Shown: positions 33,675 through 42,291, counted from the stretch's first letter. The stretch is 64,000 bases of DNA from Bradyrhizobium amphicarpaeae (GCF_002266435.3 NZ_CP029426.2:5610001-5674000), one strand, 5' to 3'. The notes: generated by a model from the sequence alone, not told the origin. A program made the numbers and translations.

Positions 33675-34505
33675 TCACGTCCCCACGCACAGCGTGGCGC
33701 GCTGCTTCTTCAGCAGCGCGATCACCGATAGCGCCGTGATCAGGCCGGTCTTGGGATTCTCCGAGGGGATATTCTCGATGCCCATCGAGAACCGCGCCGA
33801 ATCCGCCTCGACTTCGATGCGATGAACGTTGCGCGTCACGGTCGGGTCGGCCCAGACCTGGATCTGGGTGCGGTCGGGCCCGATACCCGCCAGCGACAGT
33901 GCAACGGCGACATTGACGTTGGCCGGAAAGCCCTTCGCCGCTTCCCGCGCGCTGCCCTCGAACAGCTTGAGCGGCTCGCGCAGATTGTCGATGTCGATGT
34001 TGTTCTGCACGATGAACGGCGCGCCCTTCAGCCCGTCGACCGGCTTGCGCGTCACCATCCTCACGGAATGAATGGTGCCGATGGACGCGGCGTTGACGGC
34101 ATCCAGCCCGATCAGCGCGCCGGTGGGCACGAGGATGCGGCCGCCATTGGCGCGGGCGAGATCGACCAGGTCGAAATTGTCGAGCAGGCCCCCGACGCTG
34201 ACGACGACCGCGGCCTTGCCGCGCTTCACGGCAGGCTCGACGATCGCGCGCAACTGGTGGCTCGGTGCGCATTCGACGACGAGATCGGCGACCTCGCCGA
34301 GCTGATCGATCGGCAGGATCTTCGGCGGATGACGCAGGCCGCCGATGAAGTCCTGATGCTTGGCGGGATCCCGTACCGCGACGGCGGATAGCGTCAGCCC
34401 GTCAATGCCCTGATCGAGCGCGGTCGCGATCTTGGTGCCGATCGAGCCCAGGCCTGCGATCGCAACCTGCAACTCGCCTGGCTTTGCACTCGTTGTCCCG
34501 GTCAT
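33675..34505 (-). CDS. L-aspartate dehydrogenase-like protein
   Basis: ATG at 34505 is preceded by a purine-rich GGAGGGAAGGTGGGA stretch; 276 residues. Rossmann loop VAIAGLGSIGTKIATAL is at the start. The DUF108/aspartate dehydrogenase core is recognised by LVVECAPSHQLRAIVEPAVK, the ILVPTGALIGLDAVNAA loop and NVNVAVALSLAGIGPDRTQIQVWADP. The family catalyses NAD(P)-dependent conversion between L-aspartate and iminosuccinate/oxaloacetate, and NadX feeds NAD synthesis. Linkage to an ornithine-cyclodeaminase-family gene and ABC uptake genes, not to nadA/nadC, argues for a catabolic amino-acid role here. Confidence 0.83.
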   Translation of the reverse strand: MTGTTSAKPGELQVAIAGLGSIGTKIATALDQGIDGLTLSAVAVRDPAKHQDFIGGLRHPPKILPIDQLGEVADLVVECAPSHQLRAIVEPAVKRGKAAVVVSVGGLLDNFDLVDLARANGGRILVPTGALIGLDAVNAASIGTIHSVRMVTRKPVDGLKGAPFIVQNNIDIDNLREPLKLFEGSAREAAKGFPANVNVAVALSLAGIGPDRTQIQVWADPTVTRNVHRIEVEADSARFSMGIENIPSENPKTGLITALSVIALLKKQRATLCVGT

Positions 34506-34618
34506 CGTCCCACCTTCCCTCCAGAGCATTCACAACTCAACCGCCGAGCGGCTTCATAGCAGGTGTTGAACGTCCACACAGGCATGTCTGCTCAGCGCCA
34601 AGCCGCGGGACGCAGCGA

Positions 34619-34654
34619 TTGACACCCTCCTGCCGGGCGATAATGTATAGACAT
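34619..34654 (+). promoter_or_regulatory. Promoter and 12-bp operator upstream of cyclodeaminase-family gene
   Basis: TTGACA (34619-34624) is a perfect -35 hexamer. Eighteen bases later ATGTATAGACAT begins (34643-34654), covering the -10 area. This 12-mer has TGT-N4-ACA dyad symmetry, as GntR-type operators often do. The same 12-mer recurs on the other strand at 39258-39269, also 18 bases from a -35-like hexamer. The ATG of the target gene is 19 bp downstream. Confidence 0.7.
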
Positions 34655-34673
34655 ATCTCGGAGGAGTGCTGCG

Positions 34674-35675
34674 ATGCCGCCGATCTACATTTCCTATCTC
34701 AACCGTCTCGACATCGAAGAACTCAAGATCACCGACGAGGAGATCCTTGCGGCCATCGAGACGAGCCTGGCAGCGCAAGGCAGGGGTGATACCGTGATCG
34801 AGCCGCGGGTTCACCTCGAACCCGGTGCGGCGAACGGGCACTTCAACGTCCTGCGCGGGGCGATCAAGCCTCCGATCGACCGGGCGGGCGTGAAGATCGT
34901 CGGCGACTTCGTCGACAATTACAAACTCGGCCTTCATTCGGAATTGGGCATTCTGGCCTTGTTCGACCCCCGCACCGGCGCACCACGGGCCATCATGGAC
35001 GCGAGCGGCATTACAGACATGCGGACGGGCGCCGTCACCGCGATCGGCGCCAAATATCTGGCTCGCAAGAATTCGAAAGTCCTCGGTCACATCGGGGCGC
35101 GCGGCACCGCCTATTGGAACGTCCGGCTGCTCGACCATCTCTTCGACTTCGACGAGATCCGGGTGCATTCGCGGCGCGAGGAAAGCCGCAACGGCTTCGC
35201 GGAGCGGCTGAGCAAGGACCTCGGCAAGAAGGTGGTCGCGACGCCGGATTGGCAATCGTGCCTCGAGGGCGCCGACATAGTGGTCGAGGCCTCCCGGCTC
35301 GACAAGCCGACACCGATGCTAAAGACGAACTGGATCAAGAAGGGCGCTTTCGTCGTTCCTTACGGCACGATGAGCGCGATCGAGCTTTCGCTCACGGACA
35401 TCATGACCAAGCTCGTGGTCGACGACTGGGGTCAGTGCAAGGGCGGAAAGTTCGGCAGCCTTCGCGCCCATGTCGAAGCCGGCAAGCTTTCCGAGAAAAC
35501 GCTCCACGCGGAGCTTGGGCAGATTGTCGCCGGCCTCAAGCCTGGCCGCGAAAGCGACGCCGAAACCAACTTGCTCTGGCATCGCGGACTTTCGCTATCC
35601 GACATCGCGCTCGGCCATGCGATGCTGGAAAAGGCCGAACGCATCGGCGTGGGACAGCGCTTGCGCTTCGCCTGA
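34674..35675 (+). CDS. Ornithine cyclodeaminase/mu-crystallin-family protein
   Basis: The product has 333 residues behind a strong GGAGGAG site. The fold is that of OCD/mu-crystallin: an N-terminal catalytic domain with EILAAIETSLAAQG, an arginine-containing AIMDASGITDMRTGAVTAIG segment, and a NAD-binding domain starting VLGHIGARGTAYWNV. Family members include ornithine cyclodeaminase, alanine dehydrogenase, imine reductases and iminosuccinate reductase (BhcD). Next to an aspartate-dehydrogenase-like gene, an imine reductase or amino-acid dehydrogenase role is attractive but unproven. It is followed after 24 bp by a PhnD-like gene. Confidence 0.85.
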   Translation: MPPIYISYLNRLDIEELKITDEEILAAIETSLAAQGRGDTVIEPRVHLEPGAANGHFNVLRGAIKPPIDRAGVKIVGDFVDNYKLGLHSELGILALFDPRTGAPRAIMDASGITDMRTGAVTAIGAKYLARKNSKVLGHIGARGTAYWNVRLLDHLFDFDEIRVHSRREESRNGFAERLSKDLGKKVVATPDWQSCLEGADIVVEASRLDKPTPMLKTNWIKKGAFVVPYGTMSAIELSLTDIMTKLVVDDWGQCKGGKFGSLRAHVEAGKLSEKTLHAELGQIVAGLKPGRESDAETNLLWHRGLSLSDIALGHAMLEKAERIGVGQRLRFA

Positions 35676-35699
35676 CTGATACGGCGTGGAACAGCCGGT

Positions 35700-36512
35700 A
35701 TGACATACGTCGCCAACGCGCGAATGTATTCGGTCAATCCGCCGGCGGCCGCCGCCTGGAAAGACCTGTTCGGATGGCTTGCGCGCGAAAGCGGCGTCGA
35801 CCTCGATATCATCGATCACGCGTTCCCGCTTCCGCTTGCAGATCTGTGGTCGCGCAACGATCTCGCGTGCGCCTTCATGTGCGGATTTCCGTTCACGCTG
35901 GCAACGCACCGGCCACGGTCAGTCGCAGCGCCCGTGCCGACGAACGCTCCGATCCGCGGACGACCGGTCTATGCGACCTGCCTCGTGGTCCGCGCCGATT
36001 CTCGGTTCCACACGATCGAGGAGACCTTTGACGGTCGGCTTGGCTATACCGTCGCTGACTCTCATTCAGGCTACAATGCCTTGCGGCACCACCTTCTGCC
36101 GTACTTTCTCCACCGCGGCGCGAAGCTCTATCGCGAGAGCATCGGACCGTTGACGACGCCACGCCGCGTCATCGAAGCACTCTTGGCCGGCGCCATCGAT
36201 GTGGGCCCGCTCGATGGTTATGCACTCGATCTGATGCAGCGCCATCAGCCGGATCTGAAATCAGAACTCAGGGTGATCGCGACCACCGATCCGGCACCTA
36301 TTCCATTTCTAATCGCATCGCCTGGTTGTCCAGACGACATCGTGGCCAATTTGCAGGCGACGCTGGCGACTTTCGCGGATGCTCCCGGCTGCGTCGGCCT
36401 CAGGGAGAGGCTCCGCCTCGATGCCTTTACTCCCGTTGCTGTCGAGGACTATGCTCTGATGACCCGATGGGATGCAGAGGCGCGTGCGGCCAATTACCCT
36501 CAACCCGCGTGA
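35700..36512 (+). CDS. PhnD-like phosphonate/phosphate-binding-family protein without signal peptide
   Basis: The product has 270 residues. The two-lobe binding-protein pattern is visible: YSVNPPAAAAWKDLFGWL at the start, LACAFMCGFPFTLA, RLGYTVADSHSGYNALRHHLL (ligand-loop region) and VIEALLAGAIDVGPLDGYAL. This fits the phosphonate-bd family. The N-terminus has no hydrophobic signal, so as annotated it would remain in the cytoplasm. It could be an intracellular ligand-binding or accessory protein, or the true start might lie elsewhere, though no in-frame signal is found upstream. Co-transcribed with the cyclodeaminase-family gene and convergent with the ABC operon. Confidence 0.75.
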   Translation: MTYVANARMYSVNPPAAAAWKDLFGWLARESGVDLDIIDHAFPLPLADLWSRNDLACAFMCGFPFTLATHRPRSVAAPVPTNAPIRGRPVYATCLVVRADSRFHTIEETFDGRLGYTVADSHSGYNALRHHLLPYFLHRGAKLYRESIGPLTTPRRVIEALLAGAIDVGPLDGYALDLMQRHQPDLKSELRVIATTDPAPIPFLIASPGCPDDIVANLQATLATFADAPGCVGLRERLRLDAFTPVAVEDYALMTRWDAEARAANYPQPA

Positions 36513-36533
36513 TCCCTCGATCGTGCAGTTCCG

Positions 36534-37574
36534 CTATTTTGCCTTTGCCGCACCGACGAAGCGGTTCGTCCATAAATCATCCTCCGACGCCTTTGCATCG
36601 AACTCCTTGCCGAAGTTGGTGCCGACCTCCTTGGCAAAAGTCAGCGCGTTCTGCATGCTCTGGACGTCGATCTTGCCACCTTGCGCGACACCGTTGCGCA
36701 TCGACTTGACGGCAGCCGAAACGGCTTGCGGATCCGCTTTCGGAAAGAACTGCTTCTGGATCGCATCCGCGGTTTCGTCGGGCTTGCTGGTGACGGCAGC
36801 GCTGGCCTGCTGAAGGGCCTTCGCCGTCCTGGTGATGAGATCCGCCGTCGCCGGGCTGATCGGCTTCTTGGCGACGAGCACGAGATAGGGCTGGTTCGCG
36901 AGCAACGGAAAGTCGTCGCCGAGCGATACCAGCACGACGCCAGTACCAGCCTTCTCGGCCAGATATCCCTCCGGTGGCGACAGCAAGAAGGCGTCAATCC
37001 GTTTCGTTTCGAGAGCCGCCTGAATGGCGGTCGGACTGCCGACCTGCGCCACCTTGAGATCGTTCTTCGGATCGAGGCCGCCCTTGCCCACGAGCCAGCG
37101 CGCCGCGATCTCCTGGGCTCCGGCAAGCGCGGTGGCGCCGACCAGCGTACCCTTCATCGCCGAGATCCTCTTCTCGAGCGGGTCGCTCGCCTTCACGCCT
37201 GTGCGCTCCAGCAACGCCGGTGAAACGACGAGTTGAAGCGTGACTTTCGACATCAGCGAATAGACGATCTCGAATGGCTGCCCCTTGGCGACAGCGCGCA
37301 GCATCGCATCGGGACCGACTGCCGCGAGCTCAATATCGCCGGCGTCCAGCGCTGCCAGCGCCGAAGGGTCGCCGCCTGGCAAGGCCACCACCGTGGCCGT
37401 CAGCCCCTCCGGCTTGAACGTATCCAGCGCACGCGCCGACCAGATGGGCAGGAAACTGAGCGTCGGAGCCCCCAGCCCGATACGTACCGCTTGTTGCGCC
37501 GATGCAGCACCTGGCAGCAGCAACGCCAGCGCGCCGGCGACGATCGCAACTTTCAAACCCGTTATCGTACGCAT
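36534..37574 (-). CDS. NitT/TauT-family ABC substrate-binding protein
   Basis: ATG at 37574 follows GGAG by 6 bp; 346 residues. Sec signal: MRTITGLKVAIVAGALALLL, cut near AASAQQ. The mature part is NMT1/SsuA-like: VRIGLGAPTLSFLPIWSARAL, VVALPGGDPSALAALDAGDIELAAVG, and KGTLVGATALAGAQEIAARWL. It captures the substrate for the permease and ATPase encoded just upstream. Substrates of the family include sulfonates, nitrate and pyrimidine precursors; here an amino- or imino-acid-like compound is inferred from neighbours. Last gene of the operon. Confidence 0.9.
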   Translation of the reverse strand: MRTITGLKVAIVAGALALLLPGAASAQQAVRIGLGAPTLSFLPIWSARALDTFKPEGLTATVVALPGGDPSALAALDAGDIELAAVGPDAMLRAVAKGQPFEIVYSLMSKVTLQLVVSPALLERTGVKASDPLEKRISAMKGTLVGATALAGAQEIAARWLVGKGGLDPKNDLKVAQVGSPTAIQAALETKRIDAFLLSPPEGYLAEKAGTGVVLVSLGDDFPLLANQPYLVLVAKKPISPATADLITRTAKALQQASAAVTSKPDETADAIQKQFFPKADPQAVSAAVKSMRNGVAQGGKIDVQSMQNALTFAKEVGTNFGKEFDAKASEDDLWTNRFVGAAKAK

Positions 37575-37592
37575 TGCGCTCTCCAATATCTT

Positions 37593-38447
37593 TCAGATGT
37601 CGGCCGGCCCGGTGCCCGACAGCGAGCGCCAGCGCAGAAGCCGTCGCTCCAGCCGGCCGGCGAGCAGATTCGCGATTGTCACGAAAGCCAGAAGAATGAC
37701 GATGCCCGCGAATACGCCGGCCGGGTCGTAAGTCGACGATGCCTCGTGAATGAACAGGCCCAGCCCCTGTGCCGAAGAGGTGAACTCACCGACGATCACG
37801 CCTATCACGCTGTATGGAATGGCCAGCCGCATGCCGAGCATCACGAACGGCGCCGCAGCCGGCAGAAAGACGTGATAGGTGAGCTGTCGCTGGTTCGCGC
37901 CCATGATCAGGGTGAGGTTGACGACCTCGCGGTCGACGCTGCGCACGCCGGCAAACACATTGTAGAAGACCAGGAAGAAAACCATGATCGAGGCCAGCGC
38001 GATCTTCGATCCCATGCCAATTCCGAACCAGATGATGAAGAGCGGCGCGAGCGCGATCTTGGGCACGCCATAGAACGCCATCACATAGGGTTCAAAGATG
38101 CGTGCAAGCCGCGGCGAGCGTCCCAGCGCATAGCCGCCCAGTACGCCGCCTACCACGCCGATAGTGTAGCCCAGCACCAGTTCCTGACCAGTCGTCCACA
38201 AATGCGGATAGATCTCGCCGGAGGCGAACAGTTCGTAGAGCCGCTGGGCCACCGCGGTCGGTTTGCTGATATACAATTCCTTGATCAGCCGTCCGGCCGA
38301 CCATTGCCAGAACAGCAGCAACGCGATGCCCGGAAGCAGCCGCAACAGCCATTGCAAAGATCTCGCCGCGATCGCCGCGCCGAAATTGCGGCGCGCACCG
38401 TCGGAGACGTCATAGGTCATGTCGGCCATCGGCTTGCTCTGGCTCAA
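37593..38447 (-). CDS. ABC transporter permease, NitT/TauT type
   Basis: The product has 284 residues and six or so helices, with the BPD_transp_1 signature MGMRLAIPYSVIGVIVGEF (EAA-loop region, residues about 205-225). After the fourth helix it shows VFAGVRSVDREVVNLTLIMGANQRQ, typical of SsuC/TauC permeases. The start codon overlaps the ATPase stop (ATGA). In-frame ATGs at 38429 and 38420 would give shorter proteins. Confidence 0.9.
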   Translation of the reverse strand: MSQSKPMADMTYDVSDGARRNFGAAIAARSLQWLLRLLPGIALLLFWQWSAGRLIKELYISKPTAVAQRLYELFASGEIYPHLWTTGQELVLGYTIGVVGGVLGGYALGRSPRLARIFEPYVMAFYGVPKIALAPLFIIWFGIGMGSKIALASIMVFFLVFYNVFAGVRSVDREVVNLTLIMGANQRQLTYHVFLPAAAPFVMLGMRLAIPYSVIGVIVGEFTSSAQGLGLFIHEASSTYDPAGVFAGIVILLAFVTIANLLAGRLERRLLRWRSLSGTGPADI

Positions 38448-39235
38448 TGAACGCGTCCAATGTCGATTTGCGATCGGAATTCGGTCCAGACGGCATCATA
38501 AGCTGCCTCAAAGCCGGGATTGCGGAACGGCTCAAACATGTTGCGCGGCCGCGGCAGATTGATCTGAATGTTGGCGAGCAGACGCGACGGACGCTGGCTC
38601 AGCACAATGACATGATCGGCCAGCAGCACGGCCTCGGTAATGTCGTGCGTTACGAAAAGGATGGTCGCACCCGCTTCCATGGACAGGGTCTGCAAATCAC
38701 TCTGCATCACCATACGTGTTTGCGCATCGAGCGCACCGAACGGTTCGTCCATCAGGACGACATCGGGCCGATAGACCAGGGTGCGCGCGATCGAGCCGCG
38801 CTTCTGCATGCCGCCAGACAGCTGGGTCGGGAAATGCTGTTCAAACCCCTTGAGACCGACGGCGCCGAGCGCATTCGCCACCCGTTCGCGCCGCTCGGCG
38901 GTCGTGACGCCGCGCAGCAAAAGAGGAAGCTCGACGTTCTCGGCAAGCGTCTTCCAGGGAAACAATTGTGCCTGCTGTGGTACGAAACCGACTTCAGTGT
39001 TGATCGTCGTGACCTTGCGGCCGCCGTGATGGACCGCGCCACGGGTCGGAATCAATAATCCGGCCGCCATCTGCAACAGCGTGCTCTTGCCGCATCCGCT
39101 CGGGCCAATCACCGCGACGAATTTTCCGCGGGCGGCCTCGAAGCTGATGCCGTCCAGGACACGAACGGCGGTTCGGCGGTCCGGCGCTGGGAAGTCCTGG
39201 CCAATTCCCTCGAAGACAAGCACGCGGTCGTCCAT
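38444..39235 (-). CDS. ABC transporter ATP-binding protein, NitT/TauT type
   Basis: The ATG at 39235 follows GAGAG and lies 22 bp downstream of the 12-bp operator; earlier ATGs would overlap the operator. It gives 263 residues. Walker A is IGPSGCGKSTLLQMAAG, the ABC signature is LSGGMQKRGSIARTL, Walker B is VVLMDEPFGALD and the switch His is in FVTHDITEAVLLAD. It powers import with the permease and binding protein that follow. First gene of the operon. Confidence 0.92.
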   Translation of the reverse strand: MDDRVLVFEGIGQDFPAPDRRTAVRVLDGISFEAARGKFVAVIGPSGCGKSTLLQMAAGLLIPTRGAVHHGGRKVTTINTEVGFVPQQAQLFPWKTLAENVELPLLLRGVTTAERRERVANALGAVGLKGFEQHFPTQLSGGMQKRGSIARTLVYRPDVVLMDEPFGALDAQTRMVMQSDLQTLSMEAGATILFVTHDITEAVLLADHVIVLSQRPSRLLANIQINLPRPRNMFEPFRNPGFEAAYDAVWTEFRSQIDIGRVH

Positions 39236-39257
39236 GCCGGCTCTCTCTCGCTCGAAC

Positions 39258-39293
39258 ATGTCTATACATATTCGAACCCGCGTGACCGGGCAA
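39258..39293 (-). promoter_or_regulatory. Promoter and 12-bp operator upstream of ABC importer operon
   Basis: On the minus strand TTGCCC (39293-39288) is followed 18 bases later by ATGTATAGACAT (39269-39258), identical to the 12-mer at 34643-34654 and at the same distance from the -35-like hexamer. The preferred ATPase start is 22 bp downstream. Both gene sets are therefore probably controlled by one regulator. Confidence 0.68.
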
Positions 39294-39470
39294 GCCAGCA
39301 TTGGTGACCGGATTTTAGCTCCGGCCGCTCAAGAATTGATCATGTTCCGCATCTGTCGTAGTGGCTGCTCGTTCTCTCGGAGATCCTGACGCTGCTATTG
39401 TCGCGCGGCCAGATCGCGCCCGTCGAACTCGTCCCCGCAATCCCGCTGACATCCCAAACGGAGCCTTCCT

Positions 39471-40544
39471 ATGCGCACCCATTCGATCGCAGCCATTCCC
39501 GCCGACGGCATCGGCCCCGAGGTCATCTCGGCCGGAATCCGCGTGCTGGAGGCGCTTGCCGAGCGCAGCGGCGACATTGCCTTCACCATCAAGACGTTCG
39601 ACTGGGGCTCGGACTATTACAGGAAGCACGGCGTGATGATGCCGGCCGACGGCCTCACCGAGCTGAAGAAGTTCGACGCGATCTATTTCGGTGCGGTCGG
39701 CGCGCCTGACGTGCCCGATCACATCACACTGTGGGGCCTGCGCCTGCCGATCTGCCAGGGCTTCGACCAATACGCCAATGTGCGTCCCACCAAGATCCTG
39801 CCCGGCGTTTCCTCGCCGCTGCGCAATGTCGGCGTCGGCGATCTCGACTGGGTGATCGTGCGCGAGAACTCGGAAGGCGAATATGCCGGCATGGGCGGCC
39901 GCGCCCACAAGGGCCTGCCGGAAGAGGTCGGCACCGAGGTCGCCGTGTTCACCCGCGTCGGCGTCACCCGCATCATGCGCTATGCGTTCCAGCTCGCGCA
40001 GTCGCGTCCACGCAAGTTCCTGACCGTGGTGACCAAGTCGAACGCGCAGCGCCACGGCATGGTGATGTGGGACGAGATCGCGGCCGAGGTCGCCGGTGAA
40101 TTCCCCGACGTCAGCTGGGACAAGATGCTGGTCGACGCCATGACGGTGCGCATGACGCTGCATCCGAAGAGCCTCGACACCATCGTCGCGACCAACCTCC
40201 ACGCCGACATCCTGTCCGACCTCGCCGGCGCGCTGGCCGGCAGCCTCGGCGTGGCGCTGACCGGCAATATCGATCCGCAGCGCCGCTTCCCCTCGATGTT
40301 CGAGCCGATCCACGGCTCGGCCTTCGACATCACCGGCAAGGGCATCGCCAATCCGGTCGCGACGTTCTGGACCGGCGCCCAGATGCTCGAGCATCTCGGC
40401 GAGAAGGATGCGGCCTCGAGGCTGATGGCGGCGGTCGAGCGTGTCTGTGCGGCGGGCGTGCTGACGCCCGATGTCGGCGGCAAGGCGACGACGAAGGAAG
40501 TGACGGATGCGGTGATCGACGCGATCAACGGGTCGAACGTGTAG
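39471..40544 (+). CDS. Tartrate dehydrogenase/decarboxylase-like (isopropylmalate dehydrogenase family)
   Basis: The product has 357 residues with an ACGGAG ribosome site. Signatures of the decarboxylating dehydrogenase family are clear: IPADGIGPEVISAGIRVLEAL, RENSEGEYAGMGGR, the lysine region VVTKSNAQRHGM and the metal-binding NLHADILSDLAGALAGSLG. The TtuC branch differs from LeuB by GFDQYANVRPTKILPGVSSPL, present here. It should oxidise tartrate or malate-type acids with NAD and Mn2+. It lies divergently from the ABC operon, 235 bp from its start, so shared regulation is possible but the operator is not near its start. Confidence 0.88.
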   Translation: MRTHSIAAIPADGIGPEVISAGIRVLEALAERSGDIAFTIKTFDWGSDYYRKHGVMMPADGLTELKKFDAIYFGAVGAPDVPDHITLWGLRLPICQGFDQYANVRPTKILPGVSSPLRNVGVGDLDWVIVRENSEGEYAGMGGRAHKGLPEEVGTEVAVFTRVGVTRIMRYAFQLAQSRPRKFLTVVTKSNAQRHGMVMWDEIAAEVAGEFPDVSWDKMLVDAMTVRMTLHPKSLDTIVATNLHADILSDLAGALAGSLGVALTGNIDPQRRFPSMFEPIHGSAFDITGKGIANPVATFWTGAQMLEHLGEKDAASRLMAAVERVCAAGVLTPDVGGKATTKEVTDAVIDAINGSNV

Positions 40545-40550
40545 CTCTCT

Positions 40551-40573
40551 CCTTTTCCCGCTTGCGGAGAAGG
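40551..40573. terminator. Imperfect hairpin between convergent genes
   Basis: CCTTTTCCCGCTTGCGGAGAAGG can fold into an imperfect stem. The centre CCCGCTTGCGG is shared with the repeat at 22093, so it may be a worn remnant of that family acting as a terminator. Confidence 0.4.
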
Positions 40574-40581
40574 CGAAGAGC

Positions 40582-41523
40582 CTACTTGCGCTTCGCTGGC
40601 ACCGGCGGCGGTGTCGCCATCGCGGATGCAGGCTCGGGCGGCGTCAGGTGGCGCGGGACGATGATGGTCTGGCCCGGGGTAAGCTGCGCGTTCTCTGCAA
40701 GCGAGTTGCTCTGCGCAAGCGTCCACAGCGGCACGCGATTGGCGGCTGCGATGCTCTCCATGGTGTCGCCGGGGCGCACCGGCACCCGCACGCCGCTATC
40801 CCACAATTCGACCAGCGTATCCGCGGGCACCAGATAGCGCAGCGGCACGGCACCGGACTGGGTTTGTGGCGGAATGCGCGGCAGTTGCGTCACCATCTCG
40901 ACGATCTGGCGATGGATGTCGTCGGACTTTTCGATGTTGATGTGCGAGACGCGGCTGTTTTCCTTGAGGTCGTAACTCGCATAATGGCCGCGAAAGCCGG
41001 GGACTGCGACGACGTCGCCGCCGCCGAGCACGCTGTCGGACAGGAAGATGTTGATGAAGCGCTCGACATTGAGCGGCACATCGCCGGTCGCATGCGCAGG
41101 GTCGATGGCGATGACGAGGCTGATCGGAATGTTCTCCTTTTCCGCCATCTCGGAGATGATGATCGAGCACAGCCCGCCCATCGAGTGGCCTATCAGCACG
41201 ATCGGGGCCGGCGATTCCTTGTAGCTGGCGATGGCACGATCGCCGATCCATCGGCAGATAGTGAATTCATAGACGTTGGCGGAAAAGCCGGCCTTCGTTA
41301 GCTTCTCTTCGAGCCGGTCCATGCCGGTCGAGAAGATCGGTCCCATGGCGCCGCGGAACAGGTAGATCTTCGGCGGCGGCAACGGCTCGAACGGCGGAGG
41401 CGGCGGCGCGGTGGGGACGGCCGCGGTGGTCTTGGACTTCGCAGGTGAGGCGGCGGCCATGCCGGGGCTCAGGGCAAGCAGCGCAACGGCTGCCAGCACG
41501 ACTAGTCGCCTCAAATCAATCAT
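40582..41523 (-). CDS. Secreted alpha/beta-hydrolase-like protein with LysM domain
   Basis: The product has 313 residues. A signal peptide (LVVLAAVALLALSPGMAAAS) is followed by a Pro-rich linker. A lipase-like domain (about 50-225) begins YLFRGAMGPIFSTGMDRLEEKL and has the nucleophile elbow LIGHSMGGLCS. A LysM domain (about 240-295) has RYLVPADTLVELWDSG, VRPGDTMESIAAANRVPLWTLAQSN and LTPGQTIIVPR. LysM suggests attachment to peptidoglycan; the hydrolase substrate is unknown. A clear paralogue without LysM lies at 44785-45501. Confidence 0.82.
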   Translation of the reverse strand: MIDLRRLVVLAAVALLALSPGMAAASPAKSKTTAAVPTAPPPPPFEPLPPPKIYLFRGAMGPIFSTGMDRLEEKLTKAGFSANVYEFTICRWIGDRAIASYKESPAPIVLIGHSMGGLCSIIISEMAEKENIPISLVIAIDPAHATGDVPLNVERFINIFLSDSVLGGGDVVAVPGFRGHYASYDLKENSRVSHINIEKSDDIHRQIVEMVTQLPRIPPQTQSGAVPLRYLVPADTLVELWDSGVRVPVRPGDTMESIAAANRVPLWTLAQSNSLAENAQLTPGQTIIVPRHLTPPEPASAMATPPPVPAKRK

Positions 41524-41673
41524 CAGTCCAGCAGTCCCACCACGGGAGGCAAAGGCTTCCCCACCGGGCTTAGTGACGGCCGATTGGGTGGAATTTGGGG
41601 CACGGAACCGGCGGGCGACGCGCCGCCTCGCGCATCAAAGCTCCGCGACCTGCATGATGAACACGCCGGCCCG

Positions 41674-42291
41674 TCATTGCCTGCTCCTGAGCCGGCTGCG
41701 ATGCGCGGCCTGCTTGGCGCGGTTCCCGCAGACCGCCATGATACACCACCGCCGCGCACGCCGGCGGGTGTGATCGGCGAACAGCATTGTGCAGTTATGG
41801 CCCTCGCACGCCTTCACGTCGGCAAAATCCTCCTCGCAGACGAACTTCGCCATTGCTTCTCCGATGGGCAGCAGCAGGGAGTCCGGTGATCGCCAGCGTC
41901 GCTTTGTTCGCAGCACGAGAACGCCGCCATCGTCCGACCCCGGCTCGATCCGCCTGAAGACTTCGTCGCGCTCGAGCAGGCTGTTCAGCGGACCGAGTTC
42001 ACGAAGTCCATCCACCGTCAGCGGCCGGCCTGCATGCTTCCGCACAAAGCCGCGAAACCATTCGCGCAAGGCGCGGGCCTGGTCGGCAACCTTGTCGAGT
42101 TCACCCGGCTTTGCGCGCGCCTTCAGCCCATCCAGCTCATCCGCCGGCACCAGCCTGGCCTGGGCCAGCCAATCGACCAGGCCTTCGCCATCGTCGAGCC
42201 AGTCGACGGGCGTCTCGGCCGGCGTCGCCACCGAATTGAGGAAATCGAGACCGAGCGAGTCGGCGATGAACATCGCGGGCGGTCTGTTCAT
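41674..42291 (-). CDS. CGNR zinc-finger (ABATE-domain) probable transcription regulator
   Basis: The product has 205 residues. An N-terminal ABATE-type domain (LGLDFLNSVATPAETPVDWL, LREWFRGFVRKHAGRP) precedes a C-terminal CGNR zinc finger: ACEGHNCTMLFADHTRRRARRWC then MAVCGNRAKQA. The four cysteines and the CGNR motif are intact. Family members are presumed stress-related DNA-binding regulators. It is divergent from an alpha/beta-hydrolase gene across an AT-rich region with repeated AGGTTA/TAACCT sites, which fits local autoregulation. Confidence 0.87.
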   Translation of the reverse strand: MNRPPAMFIADSLGLDFLNSVATPAETPVDWLDDGEGLVDWLAQARLVPADELDGLKARAKPGELDKVADQARALREWFRGFVRKHAGRPLTVDGLRELGPLNSLLERDEVFRRIEPGSDDGGVLVLRTKRRWRSPDSLLLPIGEAMAKFVCEEDFADVKACEGHNCTMLFADHTRRRARRWCIMAVCGNRAKQAAHRSRLRSRQ

